Shown here piece by piece: positions 51,515 to 60,084 of a stretch of DNA of 64,000 bases. Position 1 is the stretch's first letter. Each line of letters begins with the position of its first letter. The notes below the pieces were generated by a model that worked only from the letters and a program-made list of their open reading frames with translations, had not been told where the DNA came from and did not search any database. The DNA comes from Flavobacterium sp. (GTDB lineage Bacteria; Bacteroidota; Bacteroidia; Flavobacteriales; Flavobacteriaceae): the NCBI GenBank assembly GCA_014379405.1, contig JACMLU010000012.1, positions 1-64,000 of the forward strand, in the 5' to 3' direction. A program made the translations under genes and the position numbers.

Positions 51515-52057
51515 ATAAATAACCCGTAGGGCGTAATTATTTAAAGTAAAAAGAGCATTATTAATATTGATCAAGATAAAAATTTAAGCATCTTGAAGTT
51601 GAAAACCACCAATATTAATTTCAAATATAATAAATAATTATATTGAAATTTTAGAAGTAATAATTTTTTTGAATATTATTTTAAACAAGTAAATTTGAGT
51701 GGGAATATAACATAATGTATCTGGTTTATTAATAGTTTGCATTGTTTTATACATCTTAATATATGTCTATTGATAATAAAAATTCTATATTTAATCTATT
51801 ACAAAATAGAGAAATCCATAATTAATTCAGTGAAGTTATTTAATGAAGAGAATGTTGAACAGAAAATACTTTTGACAATTTTTCTTGCAATTGAATTTAG
51901 ATAATAACCGTATTCTTTTTTAAAATTATTAAAACGAACTGTTCATTATAATCTAAATTCAATTGCACAAAAAACTGAATATATTTTCAAATTTAGAATC
52001 ATTAAACACTACAAAAACAGTACCTTAGCTATGAAAAATAGACAATAAAATAATATT
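51515..52057. other. Long AT-rich intergenic region upstream of malic enzyme
   Basis: 543 bp between divergent genes, the longest gap in the window. No credible coding frame. An imperfect inverted repeat at about 51617-51651 (ATTTCAAATATAAT against ATTATATTGAAAT, one base out of register) is the main structure. It should hold the maeA promoter, but no full -33/-7 pair is obvious. Confidence 0.45.
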
Positions 52058-53698
52058 ATGGAAGATAGCATTGGTTATACCATGTTGCGCAATCCTCGTT
52101 ATAATAAAGGAACCGCTTTCACTCAAGAAGAAAGGAAAAAATACGGATTAACAGGTTTGTTGCCTGACAAAGTTGAAAGTCTGGAAACACAAATACTGAG
52201 GGTTGATGAACAACTTGAAAATTTTGAAAAACCCATCAATAAATACATATATCTGATGCAATTGCTGGAAACTAATGAAACTTTATTTTTTAAAACCATT
52301 ATCAGTGAACCAGCCAAATTTTTACCTTTGGTTTACACACCTACCGTTGGTCAAGCCTGTCAAGAATTTGGGCATATTTCAAGAAGACAAAGAGGACTAT
52401 TTATTTCTATCGATCAAAAAGACCACATCAAGGAAATCCTTAGAAACTGGCCTGTAAAAGATGTCCGTTTTACCGTGGTAACCGATGGTGGTAGAATATT
52501 GGGATTGGGAGATCTAGGAATCAATGGAATTGGAATTTGTATTGGTAAATTAATTTTATACAGCAGTTGTGGTGGCGTTCCTCCTGAATATACACTTCCA
52601 ATTGTACTGGATGCCGGTACCAATAACCAAGAATTTCTGGAAGACCCGCTTTATCCAGGCTTAAGGCGCAAAAGAGTGCGTGGCCAAGAATTTGATGATT
52701 TTGTAGCAGCTTTCGTCGAAGCGATGCAGGAAGTCTTTCCAAAAGTTTGTATTCAATGGGAAGATTTTCCCGGTGTTGATGCCATTCGGATTTTAAACAC
52801 CTACCGCGACAATATCTGCACTTTCAATGATGATATTCAAGGTACGGCAGCCATTGCCACAGCAGGTTTTATCTCCATCAGTCGCTTGATGAAAAAAGCG
52901 TTTAAAGAACAACGCTTCTTGTTTATGGGTGCTGGTGCAGCTGCATTCGGAATAGCCGATATGTTGCTTAAAAAATTCATTAGAGACGGCTTGACTGAGG
53001 AAGAAGCATTGCAGCAAATTTGGATGTTTGACGTCAATGGCTTGTTAGTCAAAAGCCGAAGCGACTTGGCCGAACATCAGTTGATATTTGCCCACAACAG
53101 TGAGCCTTCAGATAATTTTGCCGAAACTATTCTCAAAATTAAACCCACTGCCATTGTTGGCGTAAGTACCGTAGGAGGAGCTTTCAACAACCAAGTTATC
53201 GAGAATATGAGTGCCGTGAACGAGCGACCTATCTTTTTTCCATATTCCAATCCCACAGATCATTCAGAATGTACTGCCGAACAAGCCTATGTTTGGAGTA
53301 AAGGAAAGGCTATTTTTGCCAGCGGAAGTCCTTTTCCTCCAGTAGAATATGAAGGAAAAATATTCACGCCTGGACAAGGTAACAATGTCTTTATTTTTCC
53401 CGCCTTGGGAATGGCAATTTATGCCACCCAAGCCAAAAGAGTAACAGATGAAATGCTGTTGACTGCTGCAGAAGCAGTGGCAGAACAAGTCACTAAGGAA
53501 GATTTTGAAAAAGGTTTAATCTATCCCCACGTAAATGACATTCTTAAAGTATCGATGAAAGTCGCTGAAAAAGTAGCGGATTATATTTTTGAAAGTGGAC
53601 TGGCTGGTGTCGAAAGACCGGACAATATTTGTGATTTTATTAAAAGTAAAATGTATGTGCCAGCTTATTGTACCGTTACTTCAATAGAAGATAATTAA
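52058..53698 (+). CDS. maeA: NAD-dependent malic enzyme
   Basis: A 546-residue protein of the single-domain, NAD(P)-malic enzyme type (E. coli MaeA is about 565). It makes pyruvate, CO2 and NADH from malate. Motifs include 'PLVYTPTVGQACQEFG' with the catalytic Tyr, 'VVTDGGRILGLGDLGINGIGI', metal-binding 'WEDF' and 'NDDIQGTAAIATAG', and the nucleotide fold GAGAAAFGIADML. It is rightward and alone. MaeA links the TCA cycle to pyruvate and thus supports growth on the fatty acids or amino acids whose genes are in this window, which is an inference. Confidence 0.95.
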   Translation: MEDSIGYTMLRNPRYNKGTAFTQEERKKYGLTGLLPDKVESLETQILRVDEQLENFEKPINKYIYLMQLLETNETLFFKTIISEPAKFLPLVYTPTVGQACQEFGHISRRQRGLFISIDQKDHIKEILRNWPVKDVRFTVVTDGGRILGLGDLGINGIGICIGKLILYSSCGGVPPEYTLPIVLDAGTNNQEFLEDPLYPGLRRKRVRGQEFDDFVAAFVEAMQEVFPKVCIQWEDFPGVDAIRILNTYRDNICTFNDDIQGTAAIATAGFISISRLMKKAFKEQRFLFMGAGAAAFGIADMLLKKFIRDGLTEEEALQQIWMFDVNGLLVKSRSDLAEHQLIFAHNSEPSDNFAETILKIKPTAIVGVSTVGGAFNNQVIENMSAVNERPIFFPYSNPTDHSECTAEQAYVWSKGKAIFASGSPFPPVEYEGKIFTPGQGNNVFIFPALGMAIYATQAKRVTDEMLLTAAEAVAEQVTKEDFEKGLIYPHVNDILKVSMKVAEKVADYIFESGLAGVERPDNICDFIKSKMYVPAYCTVTSIEDN

Positions 53699-53730
53699 AT
53701 ACTTAAAACCAACTTCTTTACTAAATATTT

Positions 53731-54606
53731 TCAAAATACACGAACTAAATTAAACCCAAAAGCGATTTCTCCTTTACTCCAACTACCCGAAGTTTTTCCT
53801 AAGTATCCAGCTTCATGCATAGCACGTGAATTGGTAAAATGCATTTGAAAAACGTGTCCACCAGTTTCTAAATCCACCCCAATTGAAAAAGGGTTGGTAT
53901 ATATTGACTGGCTTGCCCTATTCAAATGCGCAGCATAATCCATATTGACTGACCAGCGTTTGGCAAATTTATACCTTCCTCCCATTCCAATGGCAAATTG
54001 ATCATTGTTTTGAGGATTAGGGGAAATTAAATTATTGTTTTCGTCCAAAATGTCCTTTAATGTGTTTTCGTGAAAATAGCTTGGTGCTATTTCCAACGAC
54101 AATTTCTCCGTAAATTTTCTGGAGATTAATAGTTGAGTGACATAACTTAGTCGGTTTTCGAATTCCAACTTAGGATAATTTTCTTTTTTCATTTCAGCAT
54201 TGACCGCAATACTGTTGAAACCGACAATGGTAATAGGAAATCCTTCTTTTTCTTGCGCCATTAATCGGTATTTTATTGCCGAATCAATAGTTTCTTCAAA
54301 CCCGCTTCTGGCAACATGCACGGTCAACCAATCTTTCACTCCCCATACAAATTTGATTTGGGTATTTGCATTGTCAATACCAAAAAAATCATCAAAACCT
54401 TGATTAACATAATCGAATCGATGGGCAATAACCAAATAAAAGTCGCCTTTTCCAGCAAGTTTGGTCGATTCTAGATTGACAATTTTCAAAGACTTAAAAG
54501 CAGATTCCACCTTTGTATCAACTTTTGCAGTGTCAATTTCGGACAACAAATCGTTCTGGGCAAAAACACAAATTGGAACCAATAATGCAAGTAATAATTT
54601 CTTCAT
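53731..54606 (-). CDS. DUF5777 family beta-barrel protein
   Basis: A 291-residue protein with a signal peptide (ends PICVFAQ) and an outer-membrane barrel. The DUF5777 pattern is seen in 'LAGKGDFYLVIAHRFDYVNQGFDDFFGIDNANTQIKFVWGVKDWLTVHVARSGFEETIDSAIKYRL' (one continuous region) and 'GVDLETGGHVFQMHFTNSRAMHEAGYLGKT'. Its function is unknown. It lies 8 bp upstream of nothing else on its strand, being the last of a four-gene leftward set with the DOMON, ankyrin and OB-fold genes. Confidence 0.88.
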   Translation of the reverse strand: MKKLLLALLVPICVFAQNDLLSEIDTAKVDTKVESAFKSLKIVNLESTKLAGKGDFYLVIAHRFDYVNQGFDDFFGIDNANTQIKFVWGVKDWLTVHVARSGFEETIDSAIKYRLMAQEKEGFPITIVGFNSIAVNAEMKKENYPKLEFENRLSYVTQLLISRKFTEKLSLEIAPSYFHENTLKDILDENNNLISPNPQNNDQFAIGMGGRYKFAKRWSVNMDYAAHLNRASQSIYTNPFSIGVDLETGGHVFQMHFTNSRAMHEAGYLGKTSGSWSKGEIAFGFNLVRVF

Positions 54607-54614
54607 ATGACGGA

Positions 54615-55364
54615 TTAGTTCGTAACTATTATTTTTTTCCAGATTTTCTCGTTTTCATTTACCAGTTCAATCAAGTAAATACCTGTTTGTAGTCCATTGA
54701 TGTTTACTTCAACGCCATTACTACCATCCTTGATCTCATAAGTTTTCAAAAAAGAACCGGTTTGTGAGTAAACATTTATTTTTTCAAGATTCGTTTTTGC
54801 TTTTACAAAAAAATCACCTGTTGTAGGATTGGGATAAATTTGAGTGGCATTCAAGGAAAAGTCATCAACTCCTAAAGCACTTCTGGATAAAGTTTGAGCA
54901 TCATGAGGATTTGCACCATGATAACCCAAAACAGTGGATGAGCCTTCTGCAAAAATAATTGGAATGGTAGTTGAGTTATTAGTAAATGTATAGTCGCCAG
55001 CCGTTGCCAATGCTCTTGTAGCCACAACAGTTCTGACAGAACCTGCAACATTATCAGAACTAATTGTCCAGTTTTGAGTTCCGTCTGGACTTGGTTCTGA
55101 ATATCCCCCAGTAGGAGTATAATCCCTATTAGAAGAGCTGTTCCAAATAAACATATCCGTAACCGAGGACATAGAACTGCCTCCAAAACCTACGCCTAAC
55201 CAATTTGTACTTGGCCCAGTCAAAGTCAAAGTAACCGTTGTTGCATTGGTATCAATTTTAATAGTTCTGGATGACCCTGATAAAGGAACCGTTCCAGTAG
55301 AAAATTGAGCATGTGATAAAACTCCTGAAAGCATAAAAATTGTCGTAAGTAATTTTATTTTCAT
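54615..55364 (-). CDS. DOMON-domain secreted protein with type IX (T9SS type A) sorting domain
   Basis: A 249-residue protein with a signal peptide (ends SGVLSHAQ). The middle (25-155) is a DOMON-like beta-sandwich: 'WLGVGFGGSSMSSVTDMFIW' and 'DGTQNWTISSD', with a late 'GYHGANPHDAQTLS' that supplies a conserved His. DOMON domains often bind heme or sugars. The C-terminal 75 residues (about 175-249, 'IYPNPTTGDFFVKAKTNLEKINVYSQTG') are a T9SS type A sorting domain, so it is secreted or surface-attached through PorSS. The gene starts 3 bp after the ankyrin gene ends, and the DUF5777 gene follows by 8 bp. Confidence 0.88.
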   Translation of the reverse strand: MKIKLLTTIFMLSGVLSHAQFSTGTVPLSGSSRTIKIDTNATTVTLTLTGPSTNWLGVGFGGSSMSSVTDMFIWNSSSNRDYTPTGGYSEPSPDGTQNWTISSDNVAGSVRTVVATRALATAGDYTFTNNSTTIPIIFAEGSSTVLGYHGANPHDAQTLSRSALGVDDFSLNATQIYPNPTTGDFFVKAKTNLEKINVYSQTGSFLKTYEIKDGSNGVEVNINGLQTGIYLIELVNENEKIWKKIIVTN

Positions 55365-55367
55365 AAT

Positions 55368-55883
55368 TTAATTTTTTAAAAGATTAATAATTTGTTCATT
55401 TTTTGAAAAAACAGCATACTCAAAAACTGATTTTCCGCTTTTGTCAATAGTTGTTTTTGATGCCCCATATTTTATAAACAATTCGATAAATTCTGTTTTT
55501 TGAAATTGAATTGCCAACATTAGCGGGGAAACTCCATTTGAATCTGTAATATTAGGGTTGGCTTTGTTTTTAAGCAACTCATTGGCTAGTTCTATTTTTT
55601 CAGACATTACGGTTGCCGCTAAAGCAGTTCCATTGGAACTTGCATAATCAAGCAATTTACTTTTTTGTATTATCTCGATTGCTACACTTATATTACCTCT
55701 ATAACAAGCTAATATTAAAGGCGTAAAACCTCTCGAATCAATACTGTCAATTGCTTTTTTATTCAAAAGAATAGCATTATATAATTCCTGAACTGTACCT
55801 TTTCTGGCGATGTCAAAAATATCATTTTGCGAAAATCCCACTTGAAAAAGAAACAAGAAAAAAATTACCTGAAAACACTTCAT
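55368..55883 (-). CDS. Exported ankyrin-repeat protein
   Basis: A 171-residue protein with a signal peptide (ends FQVGFSQ), so periplasmic rather than cytosolic. About four ankyrin repeats cover 25-165, recognisable as 'SRGFTPLILACYRGNISVAIEII' and 'SNGVSPLMLAIQFQKTEFIELFI'. Periplasmic ankyrins such as Pseudomonas AnkB are tied to periplasmic catalase and peroxide defence. That analogy fits the nearby SodC gene but is inference. It is transcribed between the OB-fold and DOMON genes with gaps of 11 and 3 bp. Confidence 0.87.
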   Translation of the reverse strand: MKCFQVIFFLFLFQVGFSQNDIFDIARKGTVQELYNAILLNKKAIDSIDSRGFTPLILACYRGNISVAIEIIQKSKLLDYASSNGTALAATVMSEKIELANELLKNKANPNITDSNGVSPLMLAIQFQKTEFIELFIKYGASKTTIDKSGKSVFEYAVFSKNEQIINLLKN

Positions 55884-55894
55884 ATTTGATTAAT

Positions 55895-56290
55895 TTATGG
55901 GGTTACCAAAACACATTGATCCATCTTTAACTCTTCGACTAAAGCATCATATCCTATAAAACGTCCTTTAATTTTTATTTTGGCATTAAGTTGAAGGTTT
56001 TGTGGTGGCTCTTCTCTAAATGTGGCAAATAATTTGTCATCGACAACCATAGATTTTGTCGCATCATCAACGCTTGACAAATTCCCTGTAACTTCAATCG
56101 TTTTGTCTAAATATTTGCTGTTGGCATTAATTTCGTTGGCTTGAAATTCTGAAAACATATCGGTCACGGCAATAGTAAAACTTTCTTTTTCAGTAGCTAT
56201 GTCCCGATGCTCTTTATAAGTATAAATATAAATACCTATGGCAGCTACAATAAGCAAAACAAATAATATTAGTATTGTTTTTATTTTCAT
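55895..56290 (-). CDS. OB-fold tRNA_anti-like domain protein, membrane-anchored
   Basis: A 131-residue protein. One N-terminal helix (3-24) anchors or exports it. The remainder (about 45-131) is a tRNA_anti-like OB fold: 'NSKYLDKTIEVTGNLSSVDDATKSMVVDDKLFATFREEPPQNLQL' and 'AKIKIKGRFIGYDALVEELKMDQCVLV'. Being outside the cytosol, it is unlikely to bind tRNA; ligand or partner is unknown. It is the first gene of the leftward set and diverges from the cytochrome gene. Confidence 0.85.
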   Translation of the reverse strand: MKIKTILILFVLLIVAAIGIYIYTYKEHRDIATEKESFTIAVTDMFSEFQANEINANSKYLDKTIEVTGNLSSVDDATKSMVVDDKLFATFREEPPQNLQLNAKIKIKGRFIGYDALVEELKMDQCVLVTP

Positions 56291-56382
56291 TGTATTTATA
56301 CTTGTTATTAAAACAAATTTAACTAAATTATTATTATTAATTCATTTTTAAATTATATTTTTAACATATAAAAACTGAATTT

Positions 56383-56742
56383 ATGAAATCAAAAATCTTT
56401 TCCATTGTATCCTTATTGTTTCTATTGCTGAGTTGTACAAACGATTCTGAATCAGATTTGATAGATAATTCCGTTCCCGCCTCGGTAACTTACAACAATT
56501 CCATTAAATCAATAATAGACAACAATTGTATTTCTTGCCACGGAAACACCCCTTCAGGCGGTGCGCCAATGTCATTGACTACCTATCAAAACGTGAAAGA
56601 CGCCGTATTAACCCGAGGGTTGATTGACCGAATTTCAAGAGCCCAAGGAACGGCTGGAATGATGCCGCTTGGAGGAACCAAATTGCCGCAAAGCAGCATT
56701 AATCAAGTCATAGATTGGAAAAATACCGGATTTACGGAATAA
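56383..56742 (+). CDS. Monoheme c-type cytochrome lipoprotein
   Basis: A 119-residue protein with a lipobox (LLSCTN, lipid Cys18) and one heme site C49-ISCH53. 'GMMPLGGTKLPQSSINQVIDW' near 92-112 gives the candidate distal Met (93 or 94) and the typical cytochrome-c end helix. It is a small lipid-anchored electron carrier. It is divergent from the OB-fold gene and 15 bp upstream of the YceI gene. Confidence 0.9.
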   Translation: MKSKIFSIVSLLFLLLSCTNDSESDLIDNSVPASVTYNNSIKSIIDNNCISCHGNTPSGGAPMSLTTYQNVKDAVLTRGLIDRISRAQGTAGMMPLGGTKLPQSSINQVIDWKNTGFTE

Positions 56743-56757
56743 TTAATTTTAATTTTT

Positions 56758-57303
56758 ATGAAACGAATCATATTAGTATCGGCTATTCTTATTTTAACGG
56801 GATTAAGGACTTTTTCTCAAGACAAAAAAATTACTAAAACCGGCAAAATAGTTTTTGAAGCCTCGGTTCCTTCGTTTGAAGAAGTGAAAGCAAAAAACGA
56901 GTCTGTTACATGCGTCGTGAACATAAAAACAGGTGAAATTGCCAGCTTGGCCTTAATGAGAGGGTTTCGTTTCAAAATTGCTTTAATGGAGGAACATTTT
57001 AACGAGAATTACATAGAAAGCGACAAGTACCCAAAAGCCACTTTTAACGGCAAAATTATGAGTTTTGATTGGAATAGTATTGGAAGCACTTCAAAAGAGT
57101 TCAAAATGAAAGGGATTCTCGAAGTGCATGGAAAATCAAAAGAAATTACCACCAGTGTTTTTCTAAAAAAAGTGGATGGAGGACTGGAAATTATTTCTAA
57201 TTTTAATGTCAACTTCAAAGACTTTGATATCGATATTCCAAAAGTAATCAGTATGAAAGTGGCCGAAACTGTCAATATAAAAACAAATTTTTTAGTGAAA
57301 TAA
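56758..57303 (+). CDS. YceI family protein, exported
   Basis: A 181-residue protein with a signal peptide (ends LRTFSQ). The YceI lipocalin-like barrel is recognised in 'GKIVFEASVPSFEEVKAKNESVTCVVNIKTGEIASL' and 'YPKATFNGKIMSF...KGILEVHGKSKEITTSVFL'. YceI proteins bind isoprenoid or amide-linked lipids such as polyprenyl quinone precursors in the periplasm. It lies 15 bp after the cytochrome gene, so probably the same transcript. Confidence 0.9.
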   Translation: MKRIILVSAILILTGLRTFSQDKKITKTGKIVFEASVPSFEEVKAKNESVTCVVNIKTGEIASLALMRGFRFKIALMEEHFNENYIESDKYPKATFNGKIMSFDWNSIGSTSKEFKMKGILEVHGKSKEITTSVFLKKVDGGLEIISNFNVNFKDFDIDIPKVISMKVAETVNIKTNFLVK

Positions 57304-57504
57304 AACGGCACAATTGCAATTGTCTTGTCCTGAAATAGCTATACACAAACAAAGAATGTATTAATAATTTATATCCATTCTGTCCAAGTTTAAAACTGTT
57401 ATCAAAGTAATATCCTTAAAATTGGGCAAACACGATTTTAAGATAACTTTAATTTTTAATACTTTTATAATGCCTAATATTGTAAAACTATCAAATCTAA
57501 AAAA

Positions 57505-58032
57505 ATGAAAAAAATAATCTTCTCTGCTGCGTTATTTATAACCATCCTCATTGGTTGCAAAACCAAAAGCAATTCCAATGATTCCAAGAATTTAAACCTC
57601 ACTTTCGAATCCAAAAGCAATAGTACCGTAACTGGAACCGCCACATTTACGGAAAAGAAAGGCAAAGTGACTTTTGTGGCCAAATTATCGGGATTGAAGC
57701 CAGGGGTTCACGCCATTCACATTCACGAAAAATCAGATTGTACCGCCGCTGACGGAAGTTCGGCTGGAGGACATTGGAATCCAACCTTCAAAAAACACGG
57801 TAAATGGGGAGTTGGCGAATACCACAAAGGCGATATTGGCAATTTCACCGCCGATGAAAAAGGAAACGGAACCATTACTTTAACAACCGATGAATGGTCT
57901 ATTGGAGGAGAAGATGAAACTAAAAACATTCTTGGAAAAGGATTGATCGTTCATCAAGGGACAGATGATTTTACATCTCAACCTGCTGGAAATGCTGGAG
58001 CTAGAGTAGCTTGTTCGGCAATTATCAAATAG
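57505..58032 (+). CDS. sodC: Copper/zinc superoxide dismutase, lipoprotein
   Basis: A 175-residue protein with a lipobox (LIGCKT, lipid Cys18). The metal ligands are complete in standard spacing: His72, His74, His90 and His150 for copper; His90, His98, His107 and Asp110 for zinc; the structural disulfide is C79-C170. It dismutates superoxide in the periplasm or at the cell surface. A perfect 11-bp inverted repeat after the stop (58061-58071 / 58092-58102) can terminate it. Confidence 0.96.
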   Translation: MKKIIFSAALFITILIGCKTKSNSNDSKNLNLTFESKSNSTVTGTATFTEKKGKVTFVAKLSGLKPGVHAIHIHEKSDCTAADGSSAGGHWNPTFKKHGKWGVGEYHKGDIGNFTADEKGNGTITLTTDEWSIGGEDETKNILGKGLIVHQGTDDFTSQPAGNAGARVACSAIIK

Positions 58033-58060
58033 TTTTGTACTAATTATACTTTGACAAAGA

Positions 58061-58102
58061 TTTCACAAATTGTCGCCAATTAATTCGTGTAAATTTGTGA
58101 AA
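58061..58102 (+). terminator. sodC terminator-like hairpin abutting the next start codon
   Basis: TTTCACAAATT (58061-58071) and AATTTGTGAAA (58092-58102) are perfectly inverted around 20 bases. The TTG start of the downstream gene follows at 58104. It shares sequence with the inverted repeat at 5460-5519. Confidence 0.7.
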
Positions 58103-58103
58103 A

Positions 58104-58697
58104 TTGTTTCAAATAAATACCGTCGATTTGGATCAAAAAGAACATCATTATTTTAAAAACGCCAAAGAATGGCAGGAATGGTTGCATGAAAACCATAATA
58201 AATCCAAGGGTATTTGCCTAATTTTCTACAAAGTCGGCAGCGAATTCGAAAGTATGCGTTGGGAAGAAGCGGTTCAAGTGGCCATTTGCTACGGTTGGAT
58301 CGATTCAACCGTAAAAAAGATGGATGAAGAACGACGTAAACAAGTTTTTTCGCCCAGAAAAGACAAAAGTGTTTGGAGTAAACTCAACAAAACCTATATC
58401 GAAAAACTCCTGAAAGAGAATCTTGTTCACGAAAGTGGATTGTCCAAAATTGAAATCGCCAAACAAAATGGTTCATGGAATTCATTGGATTCCGTTGAAG
58501 ATTTAATTATCCCAGATGATTTAAAATCAGCCTTTGAGCAAAATGAAATTGCTTTTGAAAATTATAAAAATTTTAGTCCATCCTATAGAAAAGGCTATCT
58601 TTATTGGTTAAATCAGGCCAAAAGACAAGAAACTCGAAATAACAGAATAATTGAAATTATAAAGCTTTGCTCCGAAAATAAAAAATCAAGAGCATAA
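58104..58697 (+). CDS. YdeI/OmpD-associated family protein
   Basis: A 197-residue cytosolic protein. 'EWQEWLHENHNKSKGICLIFYKVG' and 'ICYGWIDSTVKKMDEERRKQVFSPRKDKSVWS' are the YdeI/OmpD-associated hallmarks. No ATG lies between the upstream in-frame stop and the domain, so the start is a TTG (58104, or 58128). Family members are called bacteriocin- or antimicrobial-peptide-protection proteins, with no biochemical function established. Confidence 0.88.
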   Translation: MFQINTVDLDQKEHHYFKNAKEWQEWLHENHNKSKGICLIFYKVGSEFESMRWEEAVQVAICYGWIDSTVKKMDEERRKQVFSPRKDKSVWSKLNKTYIEKLLKENLVHESGLSKIEIAKQNGSWNSLDSVEDLIIPDDLKSAFEQNEIAFENYKNFSPSYRKGYLYWLNQAKRQETRNNRIIEIIKLCSENKKSRA

Positions 58698-58748
58698 TTT
58701 TTCTAAAAATTCATAAAAAGACATAGCTTTGCAAATCAAAATAAAGCA

Positions 58749-59951
58749 ATGATTAACCCTTCGGCAACTGGTTGGATAGATAAATTTTTCTTGAAGCAAA
58801 AATCCTCTTTGCCTCCTGTTGAGGTACAACCCAATACATTTTACAATAATGTCAGGAAAACTGGGTTTATTTATGGTCATATTGTATCTTTTGACACACA
58901 GTTTCCGATAAATACAAAAGGCTGGCTTCAAAACGAAACGTCCAAAGTTGCCCTTCTCAATACCTTATTTGAAATCTACGGACTGTATGCAAACGATAAT
59001 AATCCTGAAAATTTTATTGCAAAAGCAGTAGCTTTTTACAATCAAATGAATCCTCAAGGATTTAGTCTTTTCAAGAAAATATTGCCGGATGACTCCCCTT
59101 CTTCCACTCTCGAAAAAATTATCGATAGTAGAGTGCAAACCAATATCGATATCATTAGCAAAAATTTTTCGCATATTGTAACCAATGCGTTGCTTTTTAT
59201 AGATGTTTTGGCTTTTCGCCAATACTTGATTCACGGCAAAATTCCAGAAAAATATTTAAAGAAAATTGAAGAAGCCATCATCAGCATCGTTTCGCTGGCG
59301 CTAACCACCAAATCCACCAAATCGAAATACGATGATTTATTGATTAAACTTTTTGAATCCTCTGTTCGCTACAGCAAATTCTCTAAAGTAAATATCAAGA
59401 ATTTAGAGGAACTAAAATTGGATTATTTTACGAATGAATTGGAGAAAAACTACCTGATCGATATGGCGGGAATGGCATTGTGGAGTGACGGCATCATCGA
59501 AAACAACGAAGCTTATTTTCTGTACAAATTAGCTGAATTAATGACGGTTCCAGACGATTTTGTTACGGAAAGCATCGAAAAAACCAATGAATTTATTGTC
59601 CGATACAAAAAAGAAATTCCTTATTTCAAATACTCCAATCCAGTCAAGCATTTTTATGACCAAACCACCCAAACCGTTGTAACACTCATTGGCCGCAACA
59701 AAAACAGATTGGTCAAGGAAATTGTTCAAAGCAAGGAATTGATGCTCCTATTGGCGCATTCCACCAGAAGAGATTTGGACGAAAAAGAAAAGAAAAAAGT
59801 GCGAAAACAGTTATTGGATGTTTGCAAATCAATTCCGTCATTAGCCATTTTTCTATTGCCTGGCGGAAGTTTGTTGCTTCCTATTTTTATCAAATTTATT
59901 CCAACGCTTTTGCCTTCCGCTTTTAACGAGAATTTGGACAATGAGGATTAA
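58749..59951 (+). CDS. LETM1-related biofilm-associated protein
   Basis: A 400-residue protein. The N-terminal two thirds are helical and unannotated. The C-terminus (about 335-390) has a LETM1-like motif, 'LLPGGSLLLPIFIKFIPTLLPSAF', which is the ribosome-binding segment of the mitochondrial LETM1 proteins. Flavobacterial proteins of this type are labelled LETM1-related, with a biofilm link. A helical middle section (about 235-290, 'GMALWSDGIIENNEAYFLYKLAELM') is TerB-like in appearance. No signal or clear transmembrane helix is present apart from the LETM1 hydrophobic stretch. Its exact role is unknown. Confidence 0.82.
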   Translation: MINPSATGWIDKFFLKQKSSLPPVEVQPNTFYNNVRKTGFIYGHIVSFDTQFPINTKGWLQNETSKVALLNTLFEIYGLYANDNNPENFIAKAVAFYNQMNPQGFSLFKKILPDDSPSSTLEKIIDSRVQTNIDIISKNFSHIVTNALLFIDVLAFRQYLIHGKIPEKYLKKIEEAIISIVSLALTTKSTKSKYDDLLIKLFESSVRYSKFSKVNIKNLEELKLDYFTNELEKNYLIDMAGMALWSDGIIENNEAYFLYKLAELMTVPDDFVTESIEKTNEFIVRYKKEIPYFKYSNPVKHFYDQTTQTVVTLIGRNKNRLVKEIVQSKELMLLLAHSTRRDLDEKEKKKVRKQLLDVCKSIPSLAIFLLPGGSLLLPIFIKFIPTLLPSAFNENLDNED

Positions 59952-59997
59952 GTCTAGTTTAAAGAAAATTACTCATCGATATATGCAACCAAAATAA

Positions 59998-60035
59998 AGC
60001 CACGAATTCACCAATTATTTAGAGAATTTGTGGCT
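59998..60035. terminator. Bidirectional terminator between convergent genes
   Basis: AGCCACGAATTC (59998-60009) pairs with GAATTTGTGGCT (60024-60035), a 12-bp stem with one G-U pair and a 14-nt loop, between the LETM1-related gene and carbonic anhydrase. The 'cacgaatt' wording is shared with the element at 5460. Confidence 0.7.
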
Positions 60036-60084
60036 AATAAATATTTTATAAACAACTGAATTTTAGTTTATAAAATTCATTTAT

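Noticed and set aside
51515..52057. A hidden gene in the longest gap
   Set aside because: Only short, stop-interrupted AT-rich frames are present on both strands.
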